From positions 1 through 6,802 of the forward strand of contig JABDII010000396.1 of assembly GCA_013003805.1 (NCBI GenBank): a stretch of 6,802 nucleotides of DNA. Reading direction: 5' to 3'. Positions within the stretch are counted from its first letter, which is position 1; every line of letters starts with the position of its first letter. Source of the stretch: Gemmatimonadales bacterium. Lineage in GTDB: Bacteria; Gemmatimonadota; Gemmatimonadetes; Gemmatimonadales; GWC2-71-9. A program made the position numbers and the translations under genes. Shown in pieces: positions 1 through 6,186 of this stretch. The notes beneath the pieces were generated by a model, which saw nothing but the letters and a program-made list of their open reading frames with translations, had not been told where the DNA came from and made no database searches.

Positions 1-1536
1 GTTCAAGGCCTCGCGTCGCGCGCTGGGGCCGGCCGAGTCACCACCCTGGGCGTCGAGGCTGGCCCTGAGGCTCCGTCCCCGCCGGCCGGCGAGCATGACT
101 GGGAGCAGCGAGAGGGCGAGGATGAGGGAGGCCCCAAGTGCGGTGACCACACTCAACGACAGGTCGCGGAACAGTGCGGCCGCGAGACCGCGCACGAACA
201 CGATCGGCCCAAACACGAGCATGGTTGTGAGTGTGCCGGCGATGAGCGGGCTGGCTACGTCCCCAGTGGCCCGGATGGTTGCGTCGGCGGGAGCGAGCCC
301 AGCGTGCCGGTGCCGTCCGGTGGCCTCCGACACAACGATGGCGTTGTCGACCAGCAACCCAACGCCCAGAGCCAGACCCCCGAGCGAGAGGATATTGATC
401 GAGACGTCGAGGAGCTGGAGCAGGACGAGAGCAACCAACACCGAGAGCGGCACGACGAGTCCGATCGCGAGTGAGCTCCGCAGGTGGCCAAGGAACACCA
501 AGATCACGAGCAAGGCGAGTGCGCCCCCGAGGAAGATCTCCCGGCCGAGGTTGGCCAGTGCCGCGGTGACGAACTCCGCCTGTGCCGCGACGACCGACAT
601 GTTGATGTCGGCAAACTCTTCGGAGAGCGTCTCGATCGTCTGGTAAATCCCTCTGGTCACGGCCACCGTGTTGGCACCCGCGTCCTTGTACACCACGAGC
701 CCGACTGCCGGCGCGCCATCGAGCTGTGTGATGGTCTCCGGATCTCCGCTCGCAAGCGTCACGGTGGCGATGTCGCGGAGCCGGATGCTCCCTCCCGGTG
801 GGCCAACCGGGGTTTGGGCGACCTGCTCGACGTCGCGCAGTTCGGTCAGGGCGCGGACCGAAAACCGAAACTGTCCTCGCCGGATGGTCCCGCCCTGTGC
901 CGTGGCGTTTGCATTCCTCACCGCCGTCGCGATATCCGTCGGGGAGAGGCCCAGGGCGCGCATACGGTTGGGATCGACATCGATCCGGATTTCATCTTCC
1001 GGCGCTCCCACCACGGCCACGCTCGCCACGCCTTGGAGTTGCTCCAGCCGCCGGGCGTGGACCTCTTCCGCGGTGCGCGCGATCGCCCGGAGGGTTCCCG
1101 GTCCCGTGAGTCCCAGCACCGCGATGGGCCGTTCACCCGGATCACTAGTCAGCAGGGTGGGTCGGGTGGCACGCTCGGGGAGTTGGGAGCGCACATTGTC
1201 GAGTCGTTCGCGGACGTTGAGCACGGTCTCCGGCATCGTGGTGCCCCAGGCGAATCGCGCCGTGGTCGTCAGTTGTCCGTTGCGACTGACGGATCGGAGT
1301 TCGACCAGTCCCGGGGTCGCGGCGATTGCCTCTTCGATCGGCTCCGCGACAAATCGCGAGACTTCAGTGGCTGCAGCTCCCTCGTAGTCCGTTCGGATGG
1401 TGAGCAAGGGGAGGGTGACATCCGGCAAGAGGGACACCGGAAGGCGGCTGAGCGAGACGCTCCCGACCAGCACCAGGGCCAACACGGCGGCCACGGTAGT
1501 GACCGGTCGGCGGACGGCTGCTCTCGTCAGCGACAT
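1..1536 (-). CDS. RND efflux permease, HAE1-like, N-terminal half (runs off left edge)
   Basis: This is the inner-membrane proton-driven pump of a tripartite efflux system, acting as a trimer with the adaptor and channel encoded just upstream. The window holds 512 uninterrupted codons, about half of the usual 1,020-1,050 residues. It begins MSLTRAAVRRPVTT, the usual RND start, followed by TM1 (about residues 12-30) and the LPVSLLPDV segment that leads into the porter domain. The porter domain carries recognisable PN1/PN2 stretches. Next comes a TM block with SINILSLGGLALGVGLLVDN; this is TM4, with D397-N398 at the AcrB D407/D408 positions. It is followed by LIAGTLTTMLVFGPIVFV and LFRDLSLSVVTAL. 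I chose ATG 1536 because an in-frame TGA lies 15 nt upstream. No clear Shine-Dalgarno precedes it. A 9-codon mini-ORF ends in TGATG overlapping this start, so translational coupling is likely. Substrate cannot be told; the HAE1-like motifs favour organic compounds over heavy metals. Confidence 0.95.
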   Translation of the reverse strand, partial: MSLTRAAVRRPVTTVAAVLALVLVGSVSLSRLPVSLLPDVTLPLLTIRTDYEGAAATEVSRFVAEPIEEAIAATPGLVELRSVSRNGQLTTTARFAWGTTMPETVLNVRERLDNVRSQLPERATRPTLLTSDPGERPIAVLGLTGPGTLRAIARTAEEVHARRLEQLQGVASVAVVGAPEDEIRIDVDPNRMRALGLSPTDIATAVRNANATAQGGTIRRGQFRFSVRALTELRDVEQVAQTPVGPPGGSIRLRDIATVTLASGDPETITQLDGAPAVGLVVYKDAGANTVAVTRGIYQTIETLSEEFADINMSVVAAQAEFVTAALANLGREIFLGGALALLVILVFLGHLRSSLAIGLVVPLSVLVALVLLQLLDVSINILSLGGLALGVGLLVDNAIVVSEATGRHRHAGLAPADATIRATGDVASPLIAGTLTTMLVFGPIVFVRGLAAALFRDLSLSVVTALGASLILALSLLPVMLAGRRGRSLRASLDAQGGDSAGPSARREALN

Positions 1537-1565
1537 CAGGAGCGGGACTCAGGACCGGACGACAT
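1536..1565 (-). other. 9-codon mini-ORF linking adaptor and permease genes
   Basis: ATG at 1565 lies 6 nt after the adaptor stop codon. It opens a frame encoding MSSGPESRS, whose TGA (1538-1536) overlaps the permease ATG as TGATG. With no Shine-Dalgarno before the permease, terminating ribosomes could reinitiate here and then at the permease start. Whether the peptide is made is unknown; chance is a real alternative for an ORF this short. Confidence 0.3.
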
Positions 1566-1571
1566 GCCAGC

Positions 1572-2702
1572 TCACGGCCCGGCGGGTCGCTCGGCGATCG
1601 CCTCGAGCCGCACAGGTGCGTCGTGGGTGAGCGTGAGATGTCCTTCGATGAGGACCGTGTCGCCCACGGCGACCGGGATTTGCCCCGACACGGAGTCGGG
1701 CTCCACCTCGGTTTCGATTCCGTTGGTGCGTCCCGGCGAGATGTAGACCCACTGGGCGCGCCCGTCCTTCACCACGAAGACCAACGGGCGACCGTCCCGC
1801 TCAATCACGGCGCGGGCCGGGACCAGAATGCGGTCGGCCAGACGAGTCGCCTCCAAGCGCACGTCCGCATACATCCCGGGTCTGAGTGTTCCGTCTCCTC
1901 GCATTTGGACCATGGCGCGGCCGGCCCTGGTCGCGCTGTCCACCACCGGCAAGATCGCCGCGATACGTCCGGTGACCGGCTTACCAGGAGCAGCCGCCGT
2001 CGTGATCACTGCTTGTCCGCCCCGTTTGATGAGGGCGAGATCGTGCTCAAGCACGGAGGCCTCGAGCCGCAGATGGGTCATATCGACCACGCTGGCCACG
2101 TCCTGATTGGCACCGATGCGCTCGCCGGCGCTGACCTCCACCCGATCGACCACTCCCCCGAAGGGGGCCCGGATGGTGGCCCGCTCTCGATCCAGCTTGG
2201 CGCGCTCATGCCGGGCCCGGGCCGCCTTGAGGCCGCTTCGGGTTTCGGCGTTCTGGCGTCGCTCGGCGGTCGGGGCCTGACCGGACACGATCGAGTCCGG
2301 CAGGAGATTATCGAGGTAGCGCAACTGCGCTTCTTCGAGCGCGGCTTCGGCTTCCTCGAGCGCGAGATCGAACGGCCGAGGGTCCAGTTGCACCAATGCT
2401 TGACCTGCCGCCACTCGCCGTCCCGGCCGCACCAGGACTTCCTGCACGGTGCCTGCCGCTTCCGCCTTCAACGTGGCCTCGGATTCCGACCGCACCTGAC
2501 CGGTGGTGGTCACCGACAATACCAAGTCTCCCTGGCGAACGGTTTGGCCCACCACTGGAAGTGACAGCGTGCGCGCTGGAGCGTCCGCGTCGCCGTCGTC
2601 GCCGTTCTCTCCAGCTTCCGCCTTGCATCCCAGCGCGAGCGCCAAACCACAACCGAGCACGAGGAGGCCGGGATTGGTGCTCACGTTCACGATCGTACGC
2701 AT
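1572..2702 (-). CDS. RND efflux periplasmic adaptor (membrane fusion protein, HlyD/AcrA family)
   Basis: This 376-residue adaptor links the inner-membrane permease to the outer-membrane channel. A hydrophobic N-terminus (about residues 11-26) ends in LALGCKAEAG, followed by an acidic, flexible linker. C26 (or C18 in LVLGC) could be a lipoprotein cysteine, although neither lipobox is ideal. The first half of the lipoyl-like domain is at about 72-110 (AEAAGTVQEVLVRPG, QALVQLD). An alanine- and glutamate-rich coiled-coil hairpin follows at about 112-170. The second lipoyl half is ATIRAPFGGVVDRVEVSAG at about 173-195, followed by the beta-barrel (VTGRIAAILPVVD, LRPGMYADVRLE) and the membrane-proximal domain (ILVPARAVI). 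I chose ATG 2702 because GGGAG (2713-2709) lies 6 nt upstream. A start at 2753 is open but would overlap the preceding gene and place a charged stretch before the signal. The gene sits 31 nt after the channel gene and 35 nt before the permease, as in one operon. Confidence 0.95.
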   Translation of the reverse strand: MRTIVNVSTNPGLLVLGCGLALALGCKAEAGENGDDGDADAPARTLSLPVVGQTVRQGDLVLSVTTTGQVRSESEATLKAEAAGTVQEVLVRPGRRVAAGQALVQLDPRPFDLALEEAEAALEEAQLRYLDNLLPDSIVSGQAPTAERRQNAETRSGLKAARARHERAKLDRERATIRAPFGGVVDRVEVSAGERIGANQDVASVVDMTHLRLEASVLEHDLALIKRGGQAVITTAAAPGKPVTGRIAAILPVVDSATRAGRAMVQMRGDGTLRPGMYADVRLEATRLADRILVPARAVIERDGRPLVFVVKDGRAQWVYISPGRTNGIETEVEPDSVSGQIPVAVGDTVLIEGHLTLTHDAPVRLEAIAERPAGP

Positions 2703-2708
2703 TGGCTT

Positions 2709-2713
2709 CTCCC
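2709..2713 (-). promoter_or_regulatory. Ribosome binding site deciding the adaptor start
   Basis: GGGAG on the minus strand ends 6 nt before ATG 2702. No comparable site precedes the alternative in-frame ATG at 2753, so this site sets the adaptor start. Confidence 0.65.
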
Positions 2714-2733
2714 GACCGGTGAATGTGGCGTGC

Positions 2734-4056
2734 TCATGACAACGACCGTCCAATGATAGCTTCGATCTGCGCCTTGGCTCGCAGGAAGTCGATGCGGGCG
2801 CTCACCTCCGCCTCTTCGGCCCGAGTAAGCGACTCCTGAGATGTCAACACTTCGACGATCGTGATGGACCCGAGACGATAGCGCTCCAATTGAACTCGGA
2901 GATCCGCTTGCGCGGCCTCAAGGCTGAGTTTCGTCACATCGATCCGTACTCGTGCGGTGTTCAACGCCGCGAGCTGGGACGTGAGATTGGCAGCCACCAG
3001 TCGGCGGTCATCCGCCAGTGTCGCCGCGGCATTGTCGAGGAGGACGGCGCTCTGATCGACTTGTCGCTCACGGCTGAACCGATCGAACAGATTCCAATTG
3101 AGCCCCAAGTTGATGTTCGAGGTCCGCTGGAGGTCGTAGTCGTCCAATTGGCTGCCGGAGAGCTGCGTGTTGGCGCTCAAGCTCAACGTGGGCCAGTAGC
3201 CCGACTTTGCAACTGTGACACCGGCCCGTGCCGCTCGGACGCTCGCGTCCGAGGCACGAACCCGCGGCGAACGGTCCACGGCTTCGTCCAAGAGCGCGTC
3301 AGCGTCCAATTCCAGATCCGTGTCGTAGAGCGACGGATCGTCCACCGCCGAGACCCGGCCGGGTTCACCTATTAACCGGGCCAGGCTCGCCTCCGCTGTC
3401 GCCAGTTGACGCTCGGCATCGAGCTTCTGCAAGCGGGCCTCGTTCAAGGTGACCACGGCCCGAAGCGAATCGGACACGGTTGCGGCGCCAGTCCGGAGCT
3501 TCGCAACAGCGATCTTGAACTGTTCATCAGCCCGTTGAATGCCCGCCTCCCGAGCCAGGACGAGCTGTTGGCTCGAGAGCGCATTGAAGAATTCCAGGCT
3601 GGTCGCCAGCGCGACTTGGGCCTCTTGGTTGATGAGCGATGCTTCGCTGGCATCCCGGTCGGCCTTGGCGGATCGGATGTTCGCCTCACGCCGAAAACCG
3701 TCGAACAGGATCAGGCTCGAGTTGACACCGAAGTTGACGCTCTTGTTGGAGTTCGTTCCGGAAATGAGCTCTCCGGTCTGCGGGTCGAGCCGCGATTGGG
3801 CTTGAGGAAAGAACGACTGGCCGGCACCTGCGCTGCCCGAAAGCGACGGTAGGAACGCGCTATAGGCCGACCGGACATCGGAGCCGGCAACTGCGAGTGC
3901 GCCGCGGGCCTGGACTACCGTGGGCTGTACCCGCTGCGCCAGTCGAATCGCTTCTGGAAGTGTCACGACGCGCTCTTGTCCCTGCAGCGGAGGTGCTATC
4001 GAAACCAACCACACGAAGAGCGCAGCGGATTGGGTGATTTTCACGAAGGCTGTCAT
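2734..4056 (-). CDS. TolC-family outer-membrane efflux channel
   Basis: This is the outer-membrane factor that forms the trimeric exit duct of the efflux system. It has an N-terminal signal peptide (hydrophobic ITQSAALFVWLVSIAPPLQGQ) and then VVTLPEAIRLAQR, the usual start of the first outer-membrane efflux repeat. Two repeats of long alanine- and leucine-rich helices follow, each with a beta-strand hairpin: FGVNSSLILFDGFRRE in the first and INLGLNWNLFDRFSRE in the second. It ends with the typical YRLGSITIVEVLTSQESLTRAE and a helix. At about 438 residues it is of normal family length. Start choice is uncertain. ATG 4056 has GGAGG only 1 nt upstream, while GTG 4044 has the same GGAGG 13 nt upstream and would give a tidy VKITQ signal-peptide start. 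A longer reading from 4110 is open but puts a hydrophilic stretch before the signal. It is the first gene of the efflux operon. Confidence 0.94.
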   Translation of the reverse strand: MTAFVKITQSAALFVWLVSIAPPLQGQERVVTLPEAIRLAQRVQPTVVQARGALAVAGSDVRSAYSAFLPSLSGSAGAGQSFFPQAQSRLDPQTGELISGTNSNKSVNFGVNSSLILFDGFRREANIRSAKADRDASEASLINQEAQVALATSLEFFNALSSQQLVLAREAGIQRADEQFKIAVAKLRTGAATVSDSLRAVVTLNEARLQKLDAERQLATAEASLARLIGEPGRVSAVDDPSLYDTDLELDADALLDEAVDRSPRVRASDASVRAARAGVTVAKSGYWPTLSLSANTQLSGSQLDDYDLQRTSNINLGLNWNLFDRFSRERQVDQSAVLLDNAAATLADDRRLVAANLTSQLAALNTARVRIDVTKLSLEAAQADLRVQLERYRLGSITIVEVLTSQESLTRAEEAEVSARIDFLRAKAQIEAIIGRSLS

Positions 4057-4258
4057 ACCTCCAATTGGGAGTGACCCGTCGACAGCATGCCGGTCGCGAT
4101 GAGGAATCACCGCCGGGAGAAATGGGGAATCGGATGCCTACTGCCAATGAGAACCAGATGCCTGGCTCGGTGGCAGAGTCGCGCCAAAAACAGGGCCCCA
4201 AGGACGGGCTGGATTTTCCCTCGGCCCGCTCCCCCACGAGGTATTTGAAAGGAAAGGT

Positions 4259-4267
4259 ATCGTAACA
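4259..4267 (-). promoter_or_regulatory. Candidate extended -10 promoter for the efflux operon
   Basis: Read on the minus strand the bases are TGTTACGAT: a TACGAT hexamer (4 of 6 to TATAAT, including T1, A2 and T6) preceded by the TGn extension. The hexamer expected at -35 (about 4287-4282) is poor, which is typical of extended -10 promoters. Transcription would begin near 4252 and leave a leader of about 195 nt before the TolC-family start. This is by eye only. Confidence 0.33.
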
Positions 4268-4282
4268 GCGTACTAGGGGAAT

Positions 4283-4292
4283 ACCGCGCGGT
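4283..4292. promoter_or_regulatory. 10-bp perfect palindrome over the expected -35, possible operator
   Basis: ACCGCGCGGT is its own reverse complement and covers the place where the -35 of the candidate efflux promoter would fall. That position suits a repressor site. However, a GC-rich 10-mer palindrome can arise by chance, and no cognate regulator gene is visible in the window. Confidence 0.22.
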
Positions 4293-4309
4293 TCTCGAAA
4301 ACTACCGCG
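4287..4309 (-). terminator. Stem-loop at the end of the membrane GcvH-like gene
   Basis: On the minus strand CGCGGT pairs with ACCGCG (6 bp) around an 11-nt loop. The 5' arm includes the first base of the TAG stop codon. No run of T follows, so it is not a classic intrinsic terminator; it might act in 3' end protection or Rho-assisted termination. Its distal arm also takes part in the palindrome at 4283-4292. Confidence 0.25.
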
Positions 4310-5072
4310 TCTCTACCTCGAAGAAGTCGTGCTTCAATCGATCCCAGGCCTCGTCGTCCACATGGCAGTGGAGCTCCTCGACGAGACGTCCGCCGTCGGC
4401 CAGCGCCACGACCTCGTCATCACCGAGCAGTGCACCGATGAGGCGATCCACCTCGTGGCCGAACCACACGCGCGCCTGGTCTCCTCCCCGCAGACAGCGC
4501 CGTTCTCGACGGAGGTCGTCGCCCTTGAGCTTCAGCACCCATCCCTTCCCGTACGGCTCCTCGTTCATGAGGCCCGGTCGCTGTTTCAACAAAGCGTTGC
4601 GGTCGACCACCGTCCCCGACACGGGAGCCTGAAGCTCCACGGAGCGATCGCCCTGCCGCAGACCGAAGAGCGGTTGCCCCCGGCGAATCCGGGTGCCAGC
4701 CGGAGGAACGGTGACGGTCTCGACGGGCCCAAGGGTGGCCTGCACCAGATCATCGGCTCCAACTACGGCTTGTCCGCGCCGGACTCGAGCCCAGGTGTGA
4801 CCGGGATGCACGGCAACATCGGCACCGAGACGCAGGCCCTTGAGCAAGATGATGGGCTCAAACTGTGCCCCGAACCAGGCCCGAAATCTCGGGCTCGTCG
4901 CGTACGCGGCGATCCCACCCACCAACGCGAGCCCGAACCCTGCAACCACGCCCGCCCGCAGCACCAGGGCGGCAAGGCCGAGCAGCGGCAGCCCTACGAC
5001 GAAGAGCAGGATGACGAGCGTTGCCGCCGCAAACGTGACAGCTGTTCTGGACCAGCGCCTAGAGGTTGGCAT
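4302..5072 (-). CDS. Membrane-anchored GcvH-like domain protein without the lipoyl lysine
   Basis: This 256-residue protein has a basic N-terminus (RRWSR), two closely spaced hydrophobic helices (about 12-38 and 40-58) and then SPRFRAW, predicting a helical hairpin with both ends in the cytoplasm. A domain resembling glycine-cleavage H protein follows. HTWARV (92-97) matches the HEWVRV start. ATLGPVETVTVPPAG (112-126) matches the QLGDIVFVELPEVG stretch. APVSGTVVDRN (149-159) and MNEEPYGKGW (169-178) match the C-terminal H-protein signature. Where H protein has the ESVKA lipoylation lysine, this protein has RQGDRS, so it probably cannot be lipoylated. A tail of about 70 residues ends with DGGRLVEEL and an amphipathic helix. 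ATG 5072 has GAGG 10 nt upstream. No gcvT, gcvP or lipoate gene is nearby, so a role in glycine cleavage is unlikely. Function unknown; a scaffold or signalling partner is inference. Confidence 0.88.
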   Translation of the reverse strand: MPTSRRWSRTAVTFAAATLVILLFVVGLPLLGLAALVLRAGVVAGFGLALVGGIAAYATSPRFRAWFGAQFEPIILLKGLRLGADVAVHPGHTWARVRRGQAVVGADDLVQATLGPVETVTVPPAGTRIRRGQPLFGLRQGDRSVELQAPVSGTVVDRNALLKQRPGLMNEEPYGKGWVLKLKGDDLRRERRCLRGGDQARVWFGHEVDRLIGALLGDDEVVALADGGRLVEELHCHVDDEAWDRLKHDFFEVETR

Positions 5073-5075
5073 AAG

Positions 5076-5091
5076 AGATCGGCCTCTTTCT
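5076..5091 (-). promoter_or_regulatory. Short stem enclosing the ribosome binding site of the membrane GcvH-like gene
   Basis: On the minus strand AAGAG and CTCTT flank a 6-nt loop (GCCGAT) and end a few bases before ATG 5072. The 5' arm contains most of the only Shine-Dalgarno-like sequence (AGAGG). The 5-bp stem is weak and might only modestly reduce initiation. Confidence 0.25.
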
Positions 5092-5234
5092 CACGGACTC
5101 GGGAGCGTCATTTCTCTCTCTGTGCATAGGTCACACCAAACCCAATCGCGTCCCCACGGCGTACCGGAAGTCCTTGAATTACAGTTGCTTAGTCTGAATG
5201 GCGAGAAGGTCGGGTGCCGAGCCCTCAGGCCGCG

Positions 5235-5252
5235 GTTGATGAATCCGTCAAC
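5235..5252. repeat. Inverted repeat GTTGA-N8-TCAAC
   Basis: Read on the minus strand it is GTTGACGGATTCATCAAC, about 160 nt upstream of the membrane GcvH-like start. It shares both half-sites and the 10-mer ATTCATCAAC with the repeat at 6187-6201. A further TCAAC half-site lies at 5269-5273, 21 nt from the preceding TCAAC. It may be a regulator-binding site. Confidence 0.4.
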
Positions 5253-5279
5253 GGCGCTGTAGAGAAGATCAACGACGTC

Positions 5280-6023
5280 TCAGTGGGCCAGCTCCCGCAG
5301 GAGCTGGAGATAGCGCCCGCCGCCGAGCATCTGGCGCAGGTCGGTCAGCACCGCTCCACCGTCGGGAAGGCAGGCGCCAACGTCGGCCGTGTCGGTCAGG
5401 AGAAATAGCGCTGCCCGGCGCCGGAAGCCGCGGAGGTCCAGCCGGGCCTGCTCCCGCGCATCCAAGGCGCTCAGAAAACCGTCGAACCTTCCGTCGCCAG
5501 TCGTCGTGATTTGGGCGATCCACCCCTCCCCGTAGGGATCAGTGTTTACCTGCTGGGGGCGCTGTGAGAGGGCCCGATTCCACTGCACCACTTCGCAGTC
5601 GCAGGGTGCCCCAATCGGCAGGGTGCCCTCGGGGATCTTGACCTCGAAGACGAGGGCGCCTCGGCTCAGCCGACGAGGGATACGCCCAGAACGCACCGCG
5701 ACACAGTGCCCCATGAGGTCCGAGGCGAAGCCATCGAGGCCTACCCGCAGGTCCTTGCCGTGGCCCCCGCACTGCTGAATCCAGAGGTGTCCTGTCGAGT
5801 AGAGCCGATCCTCGGGGAATTCCGTGGCGTGGCCGCTCGGCACGGCCGTTGGGGGGTCGGACTGCGAGGTAGGTGACACCCCACGGAGCGCCAGATCGAG
5901 CGGACAGTCGTCACAATCGAATTCGCGATCGCACAATCGGTACGCGACCAATCCGGCGCTCATCCACACACAGGGCAGAGCGTCCTCGGGCAGAATCCGG
6001 CTATGCGCGTTGCTCATCACCAT
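5280..6023 (-). CDS. Soluble GcvH-like protein with an N-terminal four-cysteine motif
   Basis: This is a 247-residue protein without a signal peptide or membrane helix. The N-terminal segment has C18-x12-C31-x5-C37-x2-C40 within CVWMSAGLVAYRLCDREFDC, followed by DDCPLDLALRG, which looks like an iron-sulfur or zinc ligand set. After a linker rich in proline and serine, a GcvH-like domain runs from about 73 to 173: LYSTGHLWI, VGLDGFASDLMG and VNTDPYGEGW (159-168) match H-protein landmarks. The lipoyl position reads EVKIPEGTL; a lysine (K129) lies nearby but not where alignment from the AP and DPYG anchors places it. The usual APVSG is APCDC, with C141 and C143. The C-terminal tail (PDGGAVLTDL onward) resembles that of the membrane paralogue. 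I chose ATG 6023 because GGAGG lies 10 nt upstream; ATG 6047 is also open, and ATG 6017 is possible. It is divergent from the heme-type sensor gene. Role unknown; redox or metal sensing is inference. Confidence 0.87.
   Translation of the reverse strand: MVMSNAHSRILPEDALPCVWMSAGLVAYRLCDREFDCDDCPLDLALRGVSPTSQSDPPTAVPSGHATEFPEDRLYSTGHLWIQQCGGHGKDLRVGLDGFASDLMGHCVAVRSGRIPRRLSRGALVFEVKIPEGTLPIGAPCDCEVVQWNRALSQRPQQVNTDPYGEGWIAQITTTGDGRFDGFLSALDAREQARLDLRGFRRRAALFLLTDTADVGACLPDGGAVLTDLRQMLGGGRYLQLLRELAH
5904..5972 (-). other. Four-cysteine motif coding segment (C-x12-C-x5-C-x2-C)
   Basis: The segment encodes residues 18-40 of the soluble GcvH-like protein. Four cysteines in close succession, with aromatic and acidic residues between them and ending CPLD, are typical of a small metal or Fe-S site in a cytoplasmic protein. 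Ligand type cannot be told from sequence. Confidence 0.6.
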
Positions 6024-6112
6024 GGGTCCGTTCCCTCCCACCATCATCCCGGCGCGTATCCACGACGCGATGCCACAAGACCACTTAGCAAGTCGAGCGC
6101 CAACTGGTCGGC

Positions 6113-6141
6113 ACGTCGAGGATCGTCAGGAAGACTGTCAA
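6113..6141 (-). promoter_or_regulatory. Weak promoter candidate for the soluble GcvH-like gene
   Basis: A perfect TTGACA (6141-6136) is present on the minus strand, but the hexamer 17 nt downstream (CGACGT) is a poor -10. Shifting the spacing does not improve it, so the match could be chance or could need an activator. Confidence 0.2.
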
Positions 6142-6186
6142 TGCGGGGTGGTGCTGGCGGATCTTTCACCGACACATCTAGTCGCC

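Larger units (their letters stand above)
4057..4301. other. Intergenic leader upstream of the efflux operon
   Basis: This 245-nt gap separates the TolC-family gene from the stop of the membrane GcvH-like gene. Short ORFs cross it, but none has a convincing start or protein-like composition. It contains GGAGG (4062-4058) just before the TolC-family start, a candidate extended -10, a palindrome and a stem-loop near its right end. I see no riboswitch or attenuator fold that I could name. Confidence 0.6.
5073..5279. other. Intergenic region between the two GcvH-like genes
   Basis: This 207-nt gap has no supported gene. It holds the inverted repeat at 5235-5252 and, just before the downstream gene, a short stem that could cover its ribosome binding site. 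No intrinsic terminator or strong sigma-70 promoter was seen, so whether the two genes share a transcript is undecided. Confidence 0.6.

Noticed and set aside
484..2564. Long plus-strand open frames at 484-1746 and 1623-2564
   Set aside because: They run antisense to the permease and adaptor genes, are rich in Arg, Gly and His as GC-rich shadow frames are, match no family and have no ribosome binding site.
4172..4187. Sigma-54-like promoter TTGGCGCGACTCTGCC on the minus strand before the efflux operon
   Set aside because: The GG and GC elements are one base closer than the fixed spacing sigma-54 requires, and no enhancer-type site was seen.
4329..5129. Plus-strand 266-residue open frame
   Set aside because: It is antisense to the membrane GcvH-like gene, whose frame has clear membrane helices and H-protein motifs; the plus-strand frame has neither.
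5235..5252. Intrinsic terminator after the soluble GcvH-like gene
   Set aside because: The stem is only 5 bp, not GC-rich, and no T run follows; a protein-binding repeat is the better reading.
4302..6023. Genuine glycine-cleavage H proteins (gcvH)
   Set aside because: The lipoyl lysine is missing in both, both have extra domains, and no gcvT, gcvP or lipoate genes are in the window.
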